Source: CAYQMF01 sp964418595 (GTDB lineage: Bacteria; Planctomycetota; UBA1135; UBA2386). From it: a DNA stretch of 34,579 nucleotides. Location of the stretch: the NCBI GenBank assembly GCA_964418595.1, contig CAYQMF010000069.1, positions 1 to 34,579 on the forward strand, written 5' to 3'. Every line of letters starts with the position of its first letter. Position 1 is the stretch's first letter. A model generated the notes under the pieces. It worked only from the letters and a program-made list of their open reading frames with translations, ran no database searches and was not told the DNA's origin. The translations under genes and the position numbers were made by a program. Positions 1-8,494 of the stretch are shown here, one piece after another.

Positions 1-2013
1 GTCGGCGCGCGCGCCGTGCTGGCCGGGCCGCCGGCGCGTGGTCTCGACGCGGTGCGGGCGGCGGTGCTGGCGCGGTGCGGGGAACAAGTCGCCGGCACGG
101 TGACCGGCGGCGCGATCGCATTCGGAGTGCTCTCGGTCATGCAGCTCAAGCTCACGTGCGTCGCGCTCACCGCGGCGGTCCTCGTCTTCTTCGCGCTCCA
201 GGGCTTCGGCGGCGCGCCGGCCGCGGCGCCCGAGCCCGTCGCGGCCGGTGTCGCGGCCGAACTCGGGGCGGCCGCGAGCGCGAACGAGCCGCTCCGCGCC
301 GTGCCCGTGGCTGGCGAGCCCGTGCGCGAGCCGGTGGTCGGCGAGGCGAAGGACCGCGACGAACCCGAAGCGCCGCCGGCGCTCCGCGTCACGGTGCGTT
401 GGGCGCACGACCGCGCGCTCGCGGCGGGCGTCACGGTGTGGCTCGTCGATGCGCAGCGGCTGCAGGACGTGCGTGCGTCGCTGGCTGCGCAGCGCACCGA
501 TGTGCGGGGCGAGGCGGTGTTCGCCGATCTGCCTTCCGCCACGTACATGGTGCACATCGACCGCGCGGGTTCGCTGCGGTCGGTCGACTACCGGGGCGAG
601 CGCGGGATGCAGGTGGAGGTGCTCCTGCCGCGTGGCCTCGAAGTCGCCGGCGTCGTGCGCGATGCCCGCGGTGGCGTCGTGGCCGATGCCCGCATCCTGG
701 CGCACGGCACGGGGCTCGCCCCCTGCGAGCTGGCGCGCACGGATGCGCAGGGACGCTACGTCGTGCGCGACGTCGGCGCCGGCATCGAGATCCAAGCGCG
801 GGCGCGCGCGCTGGCGCCGTCGCTCTCGCACCGTGTCGAAGGCACACCCGGGATGAAGGTCGCGCTCGAACTGACCCTGCCCGAGGCGGGGCGTCGCGTG
901 GTGGGCCGCGTCGTCGACGCCGACGGGCAGCCCGTGCCGCGCGCGCTGGTCGCGGCGTTGCGCAGCGCGGCCGGCGCAGCGGGTCTTGGTGCGCCGGCGG
1001 AGCGGGCCGCATTCGTGCGCGCCGACGACGATGGCCGCTTCGTGTTCGAGGATGCGTCGACGCAGGCCAGCATCTTCGTCGCACAACCGGGTGGTGCGGG
1101 CTCCGCTGCGGCGGGTCGGGCGGTCCTCGATGCCGGTGTGGGGGATGCGTCGGTGGACGTCCGGCTGCGCCGTGGGGCGCGCCTGGGCGGACGCGTGACG
1201 GATGCAGGCAAGCCCATGCGCGGTGTGCGCGTGCTCGCGTGGCCGGCGCGACCCATCGACGACCTCGGCTACCTGCTGAACATGATCGGCCTGCGGCAGG
1301 TCACGACCGACCGCGACGGGCGGTACGAGTTCGAGGGTCTCGTGCCCGGCGACCACGAGGTCAGCGTCACCAGCACGCGCAAGCTGAAGGAGGCGGCGGT
1401 CACGCTCGCGGAAGGGCAGGACGCGACGCTCGACCTGCGATGCGGCGAAGGCCTCGAGCTCGCGGTGAGCGTGCAGCCGGCGATTCCGCCGGCCGGCGTC
1501 GGGATGCCCTTCTGGATGGTGCACGTGTTGCGCGTGCATGCCGACGGCAACTTCGAGTTCGTGAACACGGCGCCGGCGACCACTCCGACCGTGCGCTTCG
1601 ACGGGCTCGAGGCCGGCGACTACGCGGTGCAGATCGGCTGTCAGCTCACCGTCGGCACGTCGAGCTTCTTCGTCGTGGCACGGCAGGACGTCCGCCTGCC
1701 ACGTGCCGAGCCGATCCGCATCGCTCTCGACGAGGCGGCGCTGCCGAAGGCGACGGTGACGGGGCGCCTCGTCGACGCGCAGGGACAGCCCGTGCCCAAC
1801 GCGGCGGTGAGTTTCCAGCGGCTCGACCCGCGCCTCAGCGGCCGGCTCGAGGTGCGCTCCGGCGAGGACGGGCGCTTCCGCGTCGGGCCGCTGCCGTGTG
1901 GCGAGTATGCGGGTCGGATCGTGGCGTCGCAGGGCGAGCAGGCGCTCGGCGAAGTGCGCGTCGGCGGCAGTGACGTCGCGCTCGGCGACATCACCGTGGC
2001 GGTGCGAAAGTGA
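1..2013 (+). CDS. Membrane-anchored carboxypeptidase-regulatory-like repeat protein, 5' end outside window
   Basis: The frame is open from base 1, so the true start lies upstream; 670 codons are visible. Residues about 50-66 form a hydrophobic membrane helix, followed by an Ala/Pro-rich linker. The rest is a series of carboxypeptidase-regulatory-like (CnaB/SdrD-type beta-sandwich) repeats, recognisable by recurring 'G.V.D..G.PV..A.V' openings and 'T..DGRF.F..' turns, for example near residues 300-350 and 585-630. The arrangement of a cytoplasmic stub, one helix and exported repeats is the same as in the sigma-factor fusion at 19721-22081. I infer that the missing N-terminus is probably an ECF sigma factor, but no sigma sequence is visible here. 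The role of the repeats (adhesion, sensing or structure) is unknown. The stop overlaps the GTG of the next gene (GTGA), suggesting co-translation. Confidence 0.8.
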   Translation, partial: VGARAVLAGPPARGLDAVRAAVLARCGEQVAGTVTGGAIAFGVLSVMQLKLTCVALTAAVLVFFALQGFGGAPAAAPEPVAAGVAAELGAAASANEPLRAVPVAGEPVREPVVGEAKDRDEPEAPPALRVTVRWAHDRALAAGVTVWLVDAQRLQDVRASLAAQRTDVRGEAVFADLPSATYMVHIDRAGSLRSVDYRGERGMQVEVLLPRGLEVAGVVRDARGGVVADARILAHGTGLAPCELARTDAQGRYVVRDVGAGIEIQARARALAPSLSHRVEGTPGMKVALELTLPEAGRRVVGRVVDADGQPVPRALVAALRSAAGAAGLGAPAERAAFVRADDDGRFVFEDASTQASIFVAQPGGAGSAAAGRAVLDAGVGDASVDVRLRRGARLGGRVTDAGKPMRGVRVLAWPARPIDDLGYLLNMIGLRQVTTDRDGRYEFEGLVPGDHEVSVTSTRKLKEAAVTLAEGQDATLDLRCGEGLELAVSVQPAIPPAGVGMPFWMVHVLRVHADGNFEFVNTAPATTPTVRFDGLEAGDYAVQIGCQLTVGTSSFFVVARQDVRLPRAEPIRIALDEAALPKATVTGRLVDAQGQPVPNAAVSFQRLDPRLSGRLEVRSGEDGRFRVGPLPCGEYAGRIVASQGEQALGEVRVGGSDVALGDITVAVRK

Positions 2014-2468
2014 GCGCCGCTGCGCCTGCCTGGCCGATCGCAGCGTACGCCGGCAGCCTGGTCGGCGTGTGTGGTTGGACGCTGGGCCTGCTCGGCCTGT
2101 GCCTCGCGCACGCGCGCTTCGATCTCGTCTGGTCGCTCGGGGTCCCGGCACTGTGCGTGTCGCTCGCGCTCGGCATCCTCCTGCTCCTCGCGCACCGCCT
2201 CGCGGTGTGCGCCTGTGCCGCGTCGCGCGAGGTGCCGCACCTGGTGCTGATCGGTGGCGCGCACGTGCTCGTCGCGACGCTGCTCCTGCTGGCGGGGGAG
2301 TGGGTGATGCCGGCGCTCCTGGCCGACCCCGGGCTGCGCGCGACGCTCGACGGGCTGGGCGCTGCGCAGACGGTGCCGATCGCCGTGCCGATCCTCGCTC
2401 TGGTCGGCGTCGTGCTGCTCGGCGTGGCGGCGACTCGCGTGCGGCATTCGGAGCGCGCGCCGGCATGA
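2010..2468 (+). CDS. Small integral membrane protein, four predicted helices
   Basis: This 152-residue protein starts at a GTG that overlaps the preceding stop (GTGA), a typical operon junction. It is mostly hydrophobic, with about four membrane-spanning stretches (near residues 8-30, 38-62, 75-95 and 120-145) and a short Arg-rich C-terminus. No catalytic motif or recognised family signature is visible, so I assign no function. Its tight coupling to the upstream membrane-anchored protein suggests the two are expressed together and may share a membrane-related role. The oxidase gene follows 13 bases later. Confidence 0.7.
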   Translation: MSAAAPAWPIAAYAGSLVGVCGWTLGLLGLCLAHARFDLVWSLGVPALCVSLALGILLLLAHRLAVCACAASREVPHLVLIGGAHVLVATLLLLAGEWVMPALLADPGLRATLDGLGAAQTVPIAVPILALVGVVLLGVAATRVRHSERAPA

Positions 2469-2481
2469 TGCTGCGGCTCGC

Positions 2482-3603
2482 GTGCACCAGGACACCTTCG
2501 AGATCGCCGTCGTCGGCGCCGGCATCCATGGGCTGTGCGTCGCCCATGCCCTCGCGCGGCGAGGCGTGCGACGGATCGTCGTGCTCGATCGTTTCCCCGC
2601 CGGGCACGCACGCGGGAGCTCGCACGGCAGCTCGCGCATCACGCGCTCGTCGTACCACGATCCGCTCTACGTGCGGCTCGCCGGGCGGGCACGGCGGGAC
2701 GACTGGCCGGCGCTCGCGCAGGACCTTGGCTTCGCGCCGATCGTGGACACGCCGGGCTTGTTCTTCGGGCCGGACTCGCCCCGCCTGCGGGCGTTTGCCG
2801 ACGCGACGCTCGGCGCGTGCCGCGACGTCGCGAGGATCGCCGTCGCCGAGGCGCGCAAGCGCTTCCCGATGTTCACGTTCGCCGGCACTGACCTCGTGCT
2901 CCTCGATTCGACCGCTGGCGTGATCCGTGCCGATGCCGTGCTGGCCGGGCTGCGCCGCTGGCTGGTGACGGCCGGTGTCGAGGTGCGGCACGGCGTCGGC
3001 GTGCAGGGCTGGCGTCGGGTCGGCGGGAGGCTCGAAGTGAAGACCGACGCCGGCGTGCTCTCGGCCGCGCGCGTGGTCCTCACGGCGGGCGCGTGGATCG
3101 GCAACCTCGTGCCGTCGTTGGCATCCCGGTTCACGGTGGTCCGCCAGCACATCGCCTACCTCCGCCTCGATGCCGAAGCCGCTGCCATGTGCGCGCCCGC
3201 GTTCCCGGTGTGGGCGTCGATCGGGGCCACGCCCGACGAGTTCTTCTACGGCCTGCCCGACGGTGGCGAAGGTGGCGTGAAGGTCGCCCGTCACGTGGTG
3301 ACCGGCCGCGGCGACGATCCGGCCGTCGCGTCGACCCCCGACGCCACCGCGCTCGCCACCGCGGAGGCGTTCGCGCGCCGGACCTTCCTGCCCGCCGTGC
3401 TCGCGCGCGTGCACGCCGAGACCTGCCTCTACACGAGCACCACCGACGAGCACTTCGTGGTCGCCGCGCTGCCCGACGAGCCTGCCGTCGTCGTCGTCTC
3501 GGCGTGTTCCGGGCACGGCTTCAAGTTCGGACCGACCATCGGCGCCGTCGTCGCCGCGGCGATCGTCGATGGTGCGGCGCTGCCCGAGGCGTTTGCGGTC
3601 TGA
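2482..3603 (+). CDS. FAD-dependent oxidase of the monomeric sarcosine oxidase / N-methyltryptophan oxidase family
   Basis: At 373 residues it is the usual length for MSOX/MTOX enzymes, which oxidise N-methyl amino acids to the amino acid, formaldehyde and H2O2. The N-terminus carries the Rossmann dinucleotide-binding motif VVGAGIHG, with an acidic residue ending the second strand (VVLDRF). The family signature GSSHGSSRITR follows. Cys315, in ETCLYTSTTDE, sits where MSOX attaches FAD covalently. The C-terminal CSGHGFKFGPTIG motif completes the FAD site. The start is GTG; the nearby ATGs at about 2465-2468 are out of frame. The exact substrate (sarcosine, N-methyltryptophan, pipecolate or another secondary amine) cannot be read from sequence. 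Confidence 0.92.
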   Translation: MHQDTFEIAVVGAGIHGLCVAHALARRGVRRIVVLDRFPAGHARGSSHGSSRITRSSYHDPLYVRLAGRARRDDWPALAQDLGFAPIVDTPGLFFGPDSPRLRAFADATLGACRDVARIAVAEARKRFPMFTFAGTDLVLLDSTAGVIRADAVLAGLRRWLVTAGVEVRHGVGVQGWRRVGGRLEVKTDAGVLSAARVVLTAGAWIGNLVPSLASRFTVVRQHIAYLRLDAEAAAMCAPAFPVWASIGATPDEFFYGLPDGGEGGVKVARHVVTGRGDDPAVASTPDATALATAEAFARRTFLPAVLARVHAETCLYTSTTDEHFVVAALPDEPAVVVVSACSGHGFKFGPTIGAVVAAAIVDGAALPEAFAV

Positions 3604-3629
3604 GTGCCGAACGACGCCTGAGGCCGGGG

Positions 3630-3742
3630 TAGAACCCGGACCATGACCGAGCCCGAGTTCGACTTCGACGAGGTCTTCGACGACGACTACATCTGGTTCT
3701 ACGCGGCGCGGACCGACGCGGCGGCTTCGGAGCACGAGGCGG
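3630..3742 (+). repeat. Left copy of a 113-bp imperfect direct repeat (truncated methyltransferase 5' end)
   Basis: These 113 bases align without gaps to 6341-6453, with mismatches only at 3638, 3655, 3691 and 3724. They include 13 bases upstream of an ATG at 3643 and 33 codons of the methyltransferase N-terminus (MTEPEFDFDEVFDDDYIWFY and onward). After 3742 the similarity stops abruptly and the sequence passes into the lower-GC island. The copy lacks the SAM-binding motif and all later sequence, so it cannot be functional. The pair brackets the island. Confidence 0.93.
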
Positions 3743-3780
3743 CCGCGCAGGCGGAGGGCGAGCGAGGCCCCTCCTCCATG
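3643..3780 (+). pseudogene. Truncated methyltransferase gene fragment
   Basis: The ATG at 3643 opens a frame nearly identical to residues 1-33 of the intact methyltransferase at 6354-7094, with substitutions Gln5 to Glu, Leu17 to Ile and Thr28 to Ala. Homology then ends within a few bases of 3742. It lies 39 bases after the oxidase stop, suggesting that the methyltransferase originally sat directly downstream of the oxidase and was displaced when the island arrived. That history is inferred; the truncation and near-identity are seen directly. Confidence 0.85.
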
Positions 3781-3858
3781 CCCAGATCCGCGTGGCGCGC
3801 TACGATCTTGTAGCCGGTCTTTCCGGCTGATCCCGAAGTCACGGCACGTGTGAGGCTC

Positions 3859-4065
3859 ATGAGAACGAATCGACCATACGCGATAACAGCGTTCGGATCT
3901 CTCATCCAAGCAGGTGGCAACTGTGCCTATCTCATCTGGGGCCCTCTGGTTGCGGCTGAACAGCGGGTGATTTTCGCCATAGATGGGCAGTCCGACGCAG
4001 ATGCGTTCAGTGCTCTGTCGGATCTGGCCAAGCTGACGCGGACCAAGCGGCCGAGTCGTCATTAG
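3859..4065 (+). CDS. Small hypothetical protein in the low-GC island
   Basis: A 68-codon frame starts at ATG 3859; an in-frame GTG at 3850 would add three residues. It ends one base before the ATG of the large downstream gene (TAG, C, ATG). The product has a mildly hydrophobic middle and a basic C-terminus (KLTRTKRPSRH). I recognise no family. Base composition matches the island and not the flanks. The close spacing to 4067 supports translation as a leader or partner, but the frame could be spurious. The stretch 3743-3858 holds no other convincing gene. Confidence 0.35.
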   Translation: MRTNRPYAITAFGSLIQAGGNCAYLIWGPLVAAEQRVIFAIDGQSDADAFSALSDLAKLTRTKRPSRH

Positions 4066-4066
4066 C

Positions 4067-6226
4067 ATGGTTGTCCGCCAGCGCCCGCTGTTGTCCGTAC
4101 TGGTACTCGCCATCCTGGCAAGTTCGCTAGTCGTCTACTGCTTCCGGGACGAGCGACGGAGCGGTGATGGCGTCATCGGTTCCCCTGGCCCGGTTCCGGC
4201 TCCCACAGACGGCCTCGACAGCGACGAAGGGAAGCAGCCCTTCCGAACACGGGCAATGCAGACGCTGAGGACCTTCACGATAGCGATACTCGCCGAGGAC
4301 GTCCTGGGAGTGCCGTGTGTCGGCGTCGCGTTCAAGCTGCGCTGCTCAGATCTTGCCGCAGGGCCTTCGGGAAGCTGGCGGACGTCTGCTATCACCGGGG
4401 AAGATGGTCGCGTTGTCACCAATGCGTTGGAGCGTGGGACGTGGCGGGTCATGCTGGACGACCCCTCGTGGACGTTCGCGGATGGAGTCGTGCCGCTCGC
4501 ATCTCCACGAACCGAGGATGCCTGCGTGAGTCTACGAATCGTACTGGCTCGTCGAGTTGCCCGTTTCAGCGGGACTCTGAGAACTTGGACAGGCCTTCCA
4601 GTGGCTGGAGCGCGGCTGACGGCGTCTGGCGCCTCGGTGCTCATGGCGGGACACACGGACGATGCTGGGAGGTTTGTGCTGGAGCCGTCACCCGAATCCC
4701 TGGGGCGCGTCGTGGAAGTCGTGGAAGTCGTGGAAGTAGACGCCGAAGGTCACCGGCTTCACGGTCGGTGGCCCATTCAAGCCGACGTCGATCATGAAAT
4801 CCTATTGCCGCAGCCGGCGAGCGTGACGGTGCGCATGACCGACCACCTCGGCAACCCTCGCCGGGAGTTCTCCGTCGGGATAACTTCTCTCTTCCCACAT
4901 GATTCGCCGTCAGTCCGCATCATCGAGGGGAAGATGGAGACCAATACGACGAATGCCGATGTGCGACGTACCGTTACCGGCATAATCACGGTGGAGAGCC
5001 TGGCACCAGGGCCATACTGGATCTGGTCGGTCGCGCAAGGTGCTGGCGACGTGGGAGAGCAAGTTGCCCTTTCGGCGGGCGAGATCAGGACCTTGACATT
5101 GCGTGAGCCTCCCCGCGCGCGGTGGCGCGTGGTGGATCATGAAACCAATGTGCCGGTCGCGGGGGCGACAGTCAGGAGTGGAGTATTGCTCTCCGGTCGG
5201 GCGGAACGCGCGACCTGGCTGAACCCCGGAGAACTCAATGCTCAGACATATCGCCTGCCAGGTGGAGTGGTCCTGACCATTGAGGATCGGCTCGTGGATG
5301 AGCATGGCGCCGTAGAACTGGCGGTTCCGGAGGACAATGAGACGTATGTCTTGTCAGCACGAGCCACTCGGTACACGAGCGTTGTCGTTGCCGCTCGAGA
5401 AGTGGTAGACAGAACCGTACGTGTCCCGCGGACAGCGGCGATCACCGGCCAGATACTGGGTTGGCCGGACTTTCGCCAAAGAATGGGATTGACCGACGCT
5501 CGACTGATTGCTTGGCTTCTGCCTGAGCGAAGGGAACGAATCCCGCATCGCGATGGTGGCTACTTCTCCCCGGCACAGCCGCTGGGGGCTGATGGCAAGT
5601 TCGAATTGAGCGGTATCCACGCTGGCATCTGGGAATACGTCATCATGGCGAGCAACGCGGCCGTGCCACTAGGAACATTCGCGTTCCCAGCTTCCGAGCC
5701 GCTGTTGATAGATGCGGGTGCGCTGCGTTGCACCAACGTGTCATTTGAGATCCAGGCCGACTACCCGTTGTCAGGGGCGAGCGTCGGCGTTCTTGAACTG
5801 GAGGGTTTTCCGTACGCCACGCGATGGCTACCCGTACGTCAAGGCCGTACGGAGTCGATTACGCTCCTTCAGGGTAGGGTTGGATTGGTTGTGCGAGCGC
5901 CGGATTCCGCAGTTGAGCAGATCTGGTCGTCAACTGTTGCCATCCTGGGCACCGAAATGGTTGAGAAGGTGCGACTGACGTATCGAGAGGCCGTCATCGA
6001 GTTCGCTCCACAGTACGAAGGAATGTCGGTGGGGATAAGTGCGACTAGAGACGGTGACGTTCAATCGCAGGACTGCAAACTCAGCGTGCGGCACGGCGCC
6101 GTCCGCGTCATTTGGGCGCCATCGAGCCCGTTCTACGTGAAGTCCTGCGGGATGGGAGCAGCAGGTTCCGTCTTTGGCCCGTTTGCGTTGGGCCAGAATC
6201 TCGCCGGGCGCTTTCAAGCGCATTGA
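4067..6226 (+). CDS. Membrane-anchored carboxypeptidase-regulatory-like protein of atypical composition
   Basis: This 719-residue protein starts with a basic stretch and one hydrophobic helix (about residues 8-25, SVLVLAILASSLVVYCF), which could be an anchor or uncleaved signal. The exported part contains repeated beta-sandwich segments of the carboxypeptidase-regulatory type, for example LRTWTGLPVAGARLTASGAS around residue 175 and a '..HETNVPVAGATV' copy near residue 360. A 9-base unit (GTGGAAGTC) is repeated at 4712-4738, giving Val-Val-Glu repeats. Codon third positions are much richer in A/T than in neighbouring genes, a strong compositional contrast. It resembles the protein at 1-2013 in architecture but not closely in sequence. 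I infer recent horizontal acquisition. Function unknown. Confidence 0.8.
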   Translation: MVVRQRPLLSVLVLAILASSLVVYCFRDERRSGDGVIGSPGPVPAPTDGLDSDEGKQPFRTRAMQTLRTFTIAILAEDVLGVPCVGVAFKLRCSDLAAGPSGSWRTSAITGEDGRVVTNALERGTWRVMLDDPSWTFADGVVPLASPRTEDACVSLRIVLARRVARFSGTLRTWTGLPVAGARLTASGASVLMAGHTDDAGRFVLEPSPESLGRVVEVVEVVEVDAEGHRLHGRWPIQADVDHEILLPQPASVTVRMTDHLGNPRREFSVGITSLFPHDSPSVRIIEGKMETNTTNADVRRTVTGIITVESLAPGPYWIWSVAQGAGDVGEQVALSAGEIRTLTLREPPRARWRVVDHETNVPVAGATVRSGVLLSGRAERATWLNPGELNAQTYRLPGGVVLTIEDRLVDEHGAVELAVPEDNETYVLSARATRYTSVVVAAREVVDRTVRVPRTAAITGQILGWPDFRQRMGLTDARLIAWLLPERRERIPHRDGGYFSPAQPLGADGKFELSGIHAGIWEYVIMASNAAVPLGTFAFPASEPLLIDAGALRCTNVSFEIQADYPLSGASVGVLELEGFPYATRWLPVRQGRTESITLLQGRVGLVVRAPDSAVEQIWSSTVAILGTEMVEKVRLTYREAVIEFAPQYEGMSVGISATRDGDVQSQDCKLSVRHGAVRVIWAPSSPFYVKSCGMGAAGSVFGPFALGQNLAGRFQAH
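4712..4738 (+). repeat. Three tandem 9-bp units (GTGGAAGTM)
   Basis: GTGGAAGTC, GTGGAAGTC and GTGGAAGTA lie head to tail in frame within the island gene and encode a Val-Glu-Val run. The unit length is a multiple of three, so copy-number change would lengthen or shorten the protein without shifting frame. Confidence 0.85.
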
Positions 6227-6340
6227 TGTGCCAGGCCCGGGAGCTACGGCGGCATCGAGAGAAACGGGGACAGCAAAGAGCATCTGAGCTGAGCCTGCCG
6301 GAGGCGGTGGTGGCCGTGCTCGAGTCATACGATAGAACGT

Positions 6341-6453
6341 TAGAACCCCGACCATGACCGAGCCCCAGTTCGACTTCGACGAGGTCTTCGACGACGACTA
6401 CCTCTGGTTCTACGCGGCGCGGACCGACGCGGCGACTTCGGAGCACGAGGCGG
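6341..6453 (+). repeat. Right copy of the 113-bp direct repeat, in the intact methyltransferase gene
   Basis: This is the partner of 3630-3742, with 109 of 113 positions identical. Here the repeat continues into a complete methyltransferase gene. Everything upstream of 6341 belongs to the lower-GC island, so the present promoter of the methyltransferase is probably island-derived. The region 6227-6340 between the island gene and the repeat shows no convincing gene. Confidence 0.93.
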
Positions 6454-7094
6454 GTCTGGTGGCGCGGCTGCTCGGCCTGCGCCGCGGCATGCGCGTGCTC
6501 GACGTCGGCTGCGGGCATGGCCGGCTGAGTGTGCCCCTCGCGGCGCGCGGCTGTCGAGTCACGGGGGTCGACCGGTCCGCGCGCTTCCTGACCAAGGCGC
6601 GGCGTGACGCGAGGCAGGCGAAGGTCGACGTCGAGTTCGTGCGCGGCGACATGCGCGCGCTCGCCTGGACGGCGTGCTTCGATGCGGCGGTGAGCTGGTT
6701 CACCGCGTTCGGCTACCACGACGACGACACCGACCGCGCCGTGCTGGCGGGCGTCCGGGCGACGCTGAAGGCGGGCGGCGCGTTCCTCCTGGATCACCTC
6801 AACCGCGACTGGGTGCTGCGCAACTTCCAGAAGGTCATCGTCATGGAGCGCGGCCAGGACCTGCTGATCGACCGCAACCAGTTCGACCCGGTGACCGGCC
6901 GCCTCACGTGTCGGCGCACGACCATCCGCCGCGGGCGGCGTCGCGACATGACCTACGGCGTGCGCCTGTTCACCGTGCCGGAGCTGAGCGACTGGTTGTG
7001 CCGCGCCGGGTTCCGCAGCGTCGAGGCCTACGACGGCGAGCGCGCGAGCTACTCGCTGGGCAGCGATCGGATGATCCTCGTGGCTCGCGTCTGA
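6354..7094 (+). CDS. Class I SAM-dependent methyltransferase
   Basis: The protein has 246 residues. Motif I (VLDVGCGHG, about residues 48-56) binds S-adenosylmethionine, and the acidic residue of GVDRS (about residue 73) would contact the ribose. VRGDMRAL near residue 100 is motif II, and GGAFLLDHLNRDW follows later. The fold is a generic Methyltransf_11/25 type seen in many small-molecule methyltransferases; the acceptor is not predictable. An acidic N-terminus (DFDEVFDDDYLWFY) precedes the core. The first 33 codons are duplicated at 3643. A link to the sarcosine-oxidase-type enzyme (N-methyl chemistry) is possible from the ancestral adjacency but speculative. Confidence 0.9.
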   Translation: MTEPQFDFDEVFDDDYLWFYAARTDAATSEHEAGLVARLLGLRRGMRVLDVGCGHGRLSVPLAARGCRVTGVDRSARFLTKARRDARQAKVDVEFVRGDMRALAWTACFDAAVSWFTAFGYHDDDTDRAVLAGVRATLKAGGAFLLDHLNRDWVLRNFQKVIVMERGQDLLIDRNQFDPVTGRLTCRRTTIRRGRRRDMTYGVRLFTVPELSDWLCRAGFRSVEAYDGERASYSLGSDRMILVARV

Positions 7095-7208
7095 GTGGGC
7101 CGCGACGGAATCCGCAACTCGATGTCACGTGCCGCGGCCGCGGTGCGCCTGCAGCGATACCGGCCGGGGTTCGGCGTTCGGCCGGCGTTCCTACCCGAGG
7201 CTCGACTC

Positions 7209-8457
7209 ATGCGCTGCGTTCCCTCCGTCGTCGTCCCCCTTGCCGCAACCCTGTTCGCACCCACTTCCGTTGCCCAGCTCGGCCGCCCCAACGGTGTCCG
7301 CATCGAAGTGCAGGCGCTGGCCAGCGCGGCCCTCGCCGCGACCTACGACGGCATGGTGGGTTGCGCGCGCGATCGCGACGGCAACTACTGGGTGACCGGG
7401 CGCCGGGCCGGCACCGACCCCAACCACAAGCTCTTCCTGTTCAGCGCGGCGGGCGCGTTCGTGGCCGCCTACGACCAGCCGACCGAGACCCAGGCCTCGG
7501 CCTGGGGGCTTCGCGATCTCGCCTACGACGGGCGCGACCACATCCTGTACGCCGGGTGCGAGACCAACGTGGCCAACCGCCTGTTCGCGTTCGACGTCGC
7601 CAACCGGCGCTTCGATCCGTCGCGATCGGTGCCGCTGCCGGCGACGTTCACGGGCACGGCGCGCGGCCTCGCGTTCGATGCGCGCGGCGCCGGCGGCGCG
7701 GGCACGTTCCTCGTGTGCGACTGGGCGACCCCTGTCTTCGAGATCGATCGCACCGGCACGGTCCGCGACCACGTCGCCGAGCACGAACCGGTCCAAGTAC
7801 GGGTTGGGCGCGTACGACTTCTTCGGCCCGGGGTCGGAGCCGTTCGACGGACGCCTCGAACTCTGCCAGGGCGACAGCTCGAACACGGGATGCAAACTCG
7901 TGGGTCGGCCGGTGGACTTCGACGGGACCGAGCCTTCGTTCTTCGGTGACGCGTCGATCCCCGGCACCGTGCCCGGCGGACTCGCAGGTGGGACGGAGGT
8001 CTACCTGAAGAACGGAGTCCCGACGGCGCTGGTCCTCAGCCAGGCGACGAGCGACGTGATCTACGAGGTCGCGGCCGACTACAACCGCAGCGGTACGTGC
8101 ATGAACGCCGGGGTCGCGGGATCCACGGGCGGCGCCGCCTTCGCTGGCAACAACCTCTTCCGCATGACGGTGAAGGAGAGCTCCGGGCAGCTCGGTCTGT
8201 TCCTCATCGGCGTGCCGGGCGTGATCCCGCCGATCCCGAACCTGCTGCCGTGCGGCCTCGGCCTCAGCCCGCTCGTGCCCCCGATCGTCATGGGCGCGAC
8301 GCCGATCGTGGCCGGTGCGGGCTCGGTGCCGCTGCCGATCCCTGCGTCGAGCTCGCTGCGCGGCGCCTCGGTCACCGGCCAGTGGCTGGTCCAGGCGGTG
8401 ACGGACGGCACGATCTACATCGCCATCGGCTCGCTCGAGATCTACATCTGCTGGTGA
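7209..8457 (+). pseudogene. Secreted protein with C-terminal planctomycete-type module, interrupted by a frameshift near 7779
   Basis: The ATG at 7209 begins a signal peptide (MRCVPSVVVPLAATLFAPTS then VAQ), with a GAGG ribosome-binding site just upstream. The first frame reads well up to VRDHVA (about 7778). The following coherent sequence (STNRSKYGLGAYDFFGPG and onward to the stop at 8457) lies one frame over. Removing a single G at about 7779 restores one protein of about 415 residues. The first half resembles a beta-propeller or NHL-like surface protein (repeated 'DRDGNYWVTG', 'GLAFDARG'). The last 80 or so residues match the C-terminal module also present at 12885 and 22240. It is either a recent pseudogene or an assembly error; both halves keep normal codon use. 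Confidence 0.75.
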
Positions 8458-8494
8458 GCCACGCGAAGCGCGCGGGCTACGCTGCGCGCCGCCC

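Noticed and set aside
3699..3920. Minus-strand 73-codon frame across the island's left edge
   Set aside because: It straddles the repeat/island junction and has no recognisable feature, so it is unlikely to be a gene.
3743..6340. Integrase or transposase in the island
   Set aside because: No tyrosine-recombinase, serine-recombinase or DDE motif was found on either strand. The mobile origin therefore rests only on the repeat and composition.
6112..6357. 81-codon frame overlapping the end of the island gene and the repeat
   Set aside because: It overlaps two better-supported features and has no recognisable motif.
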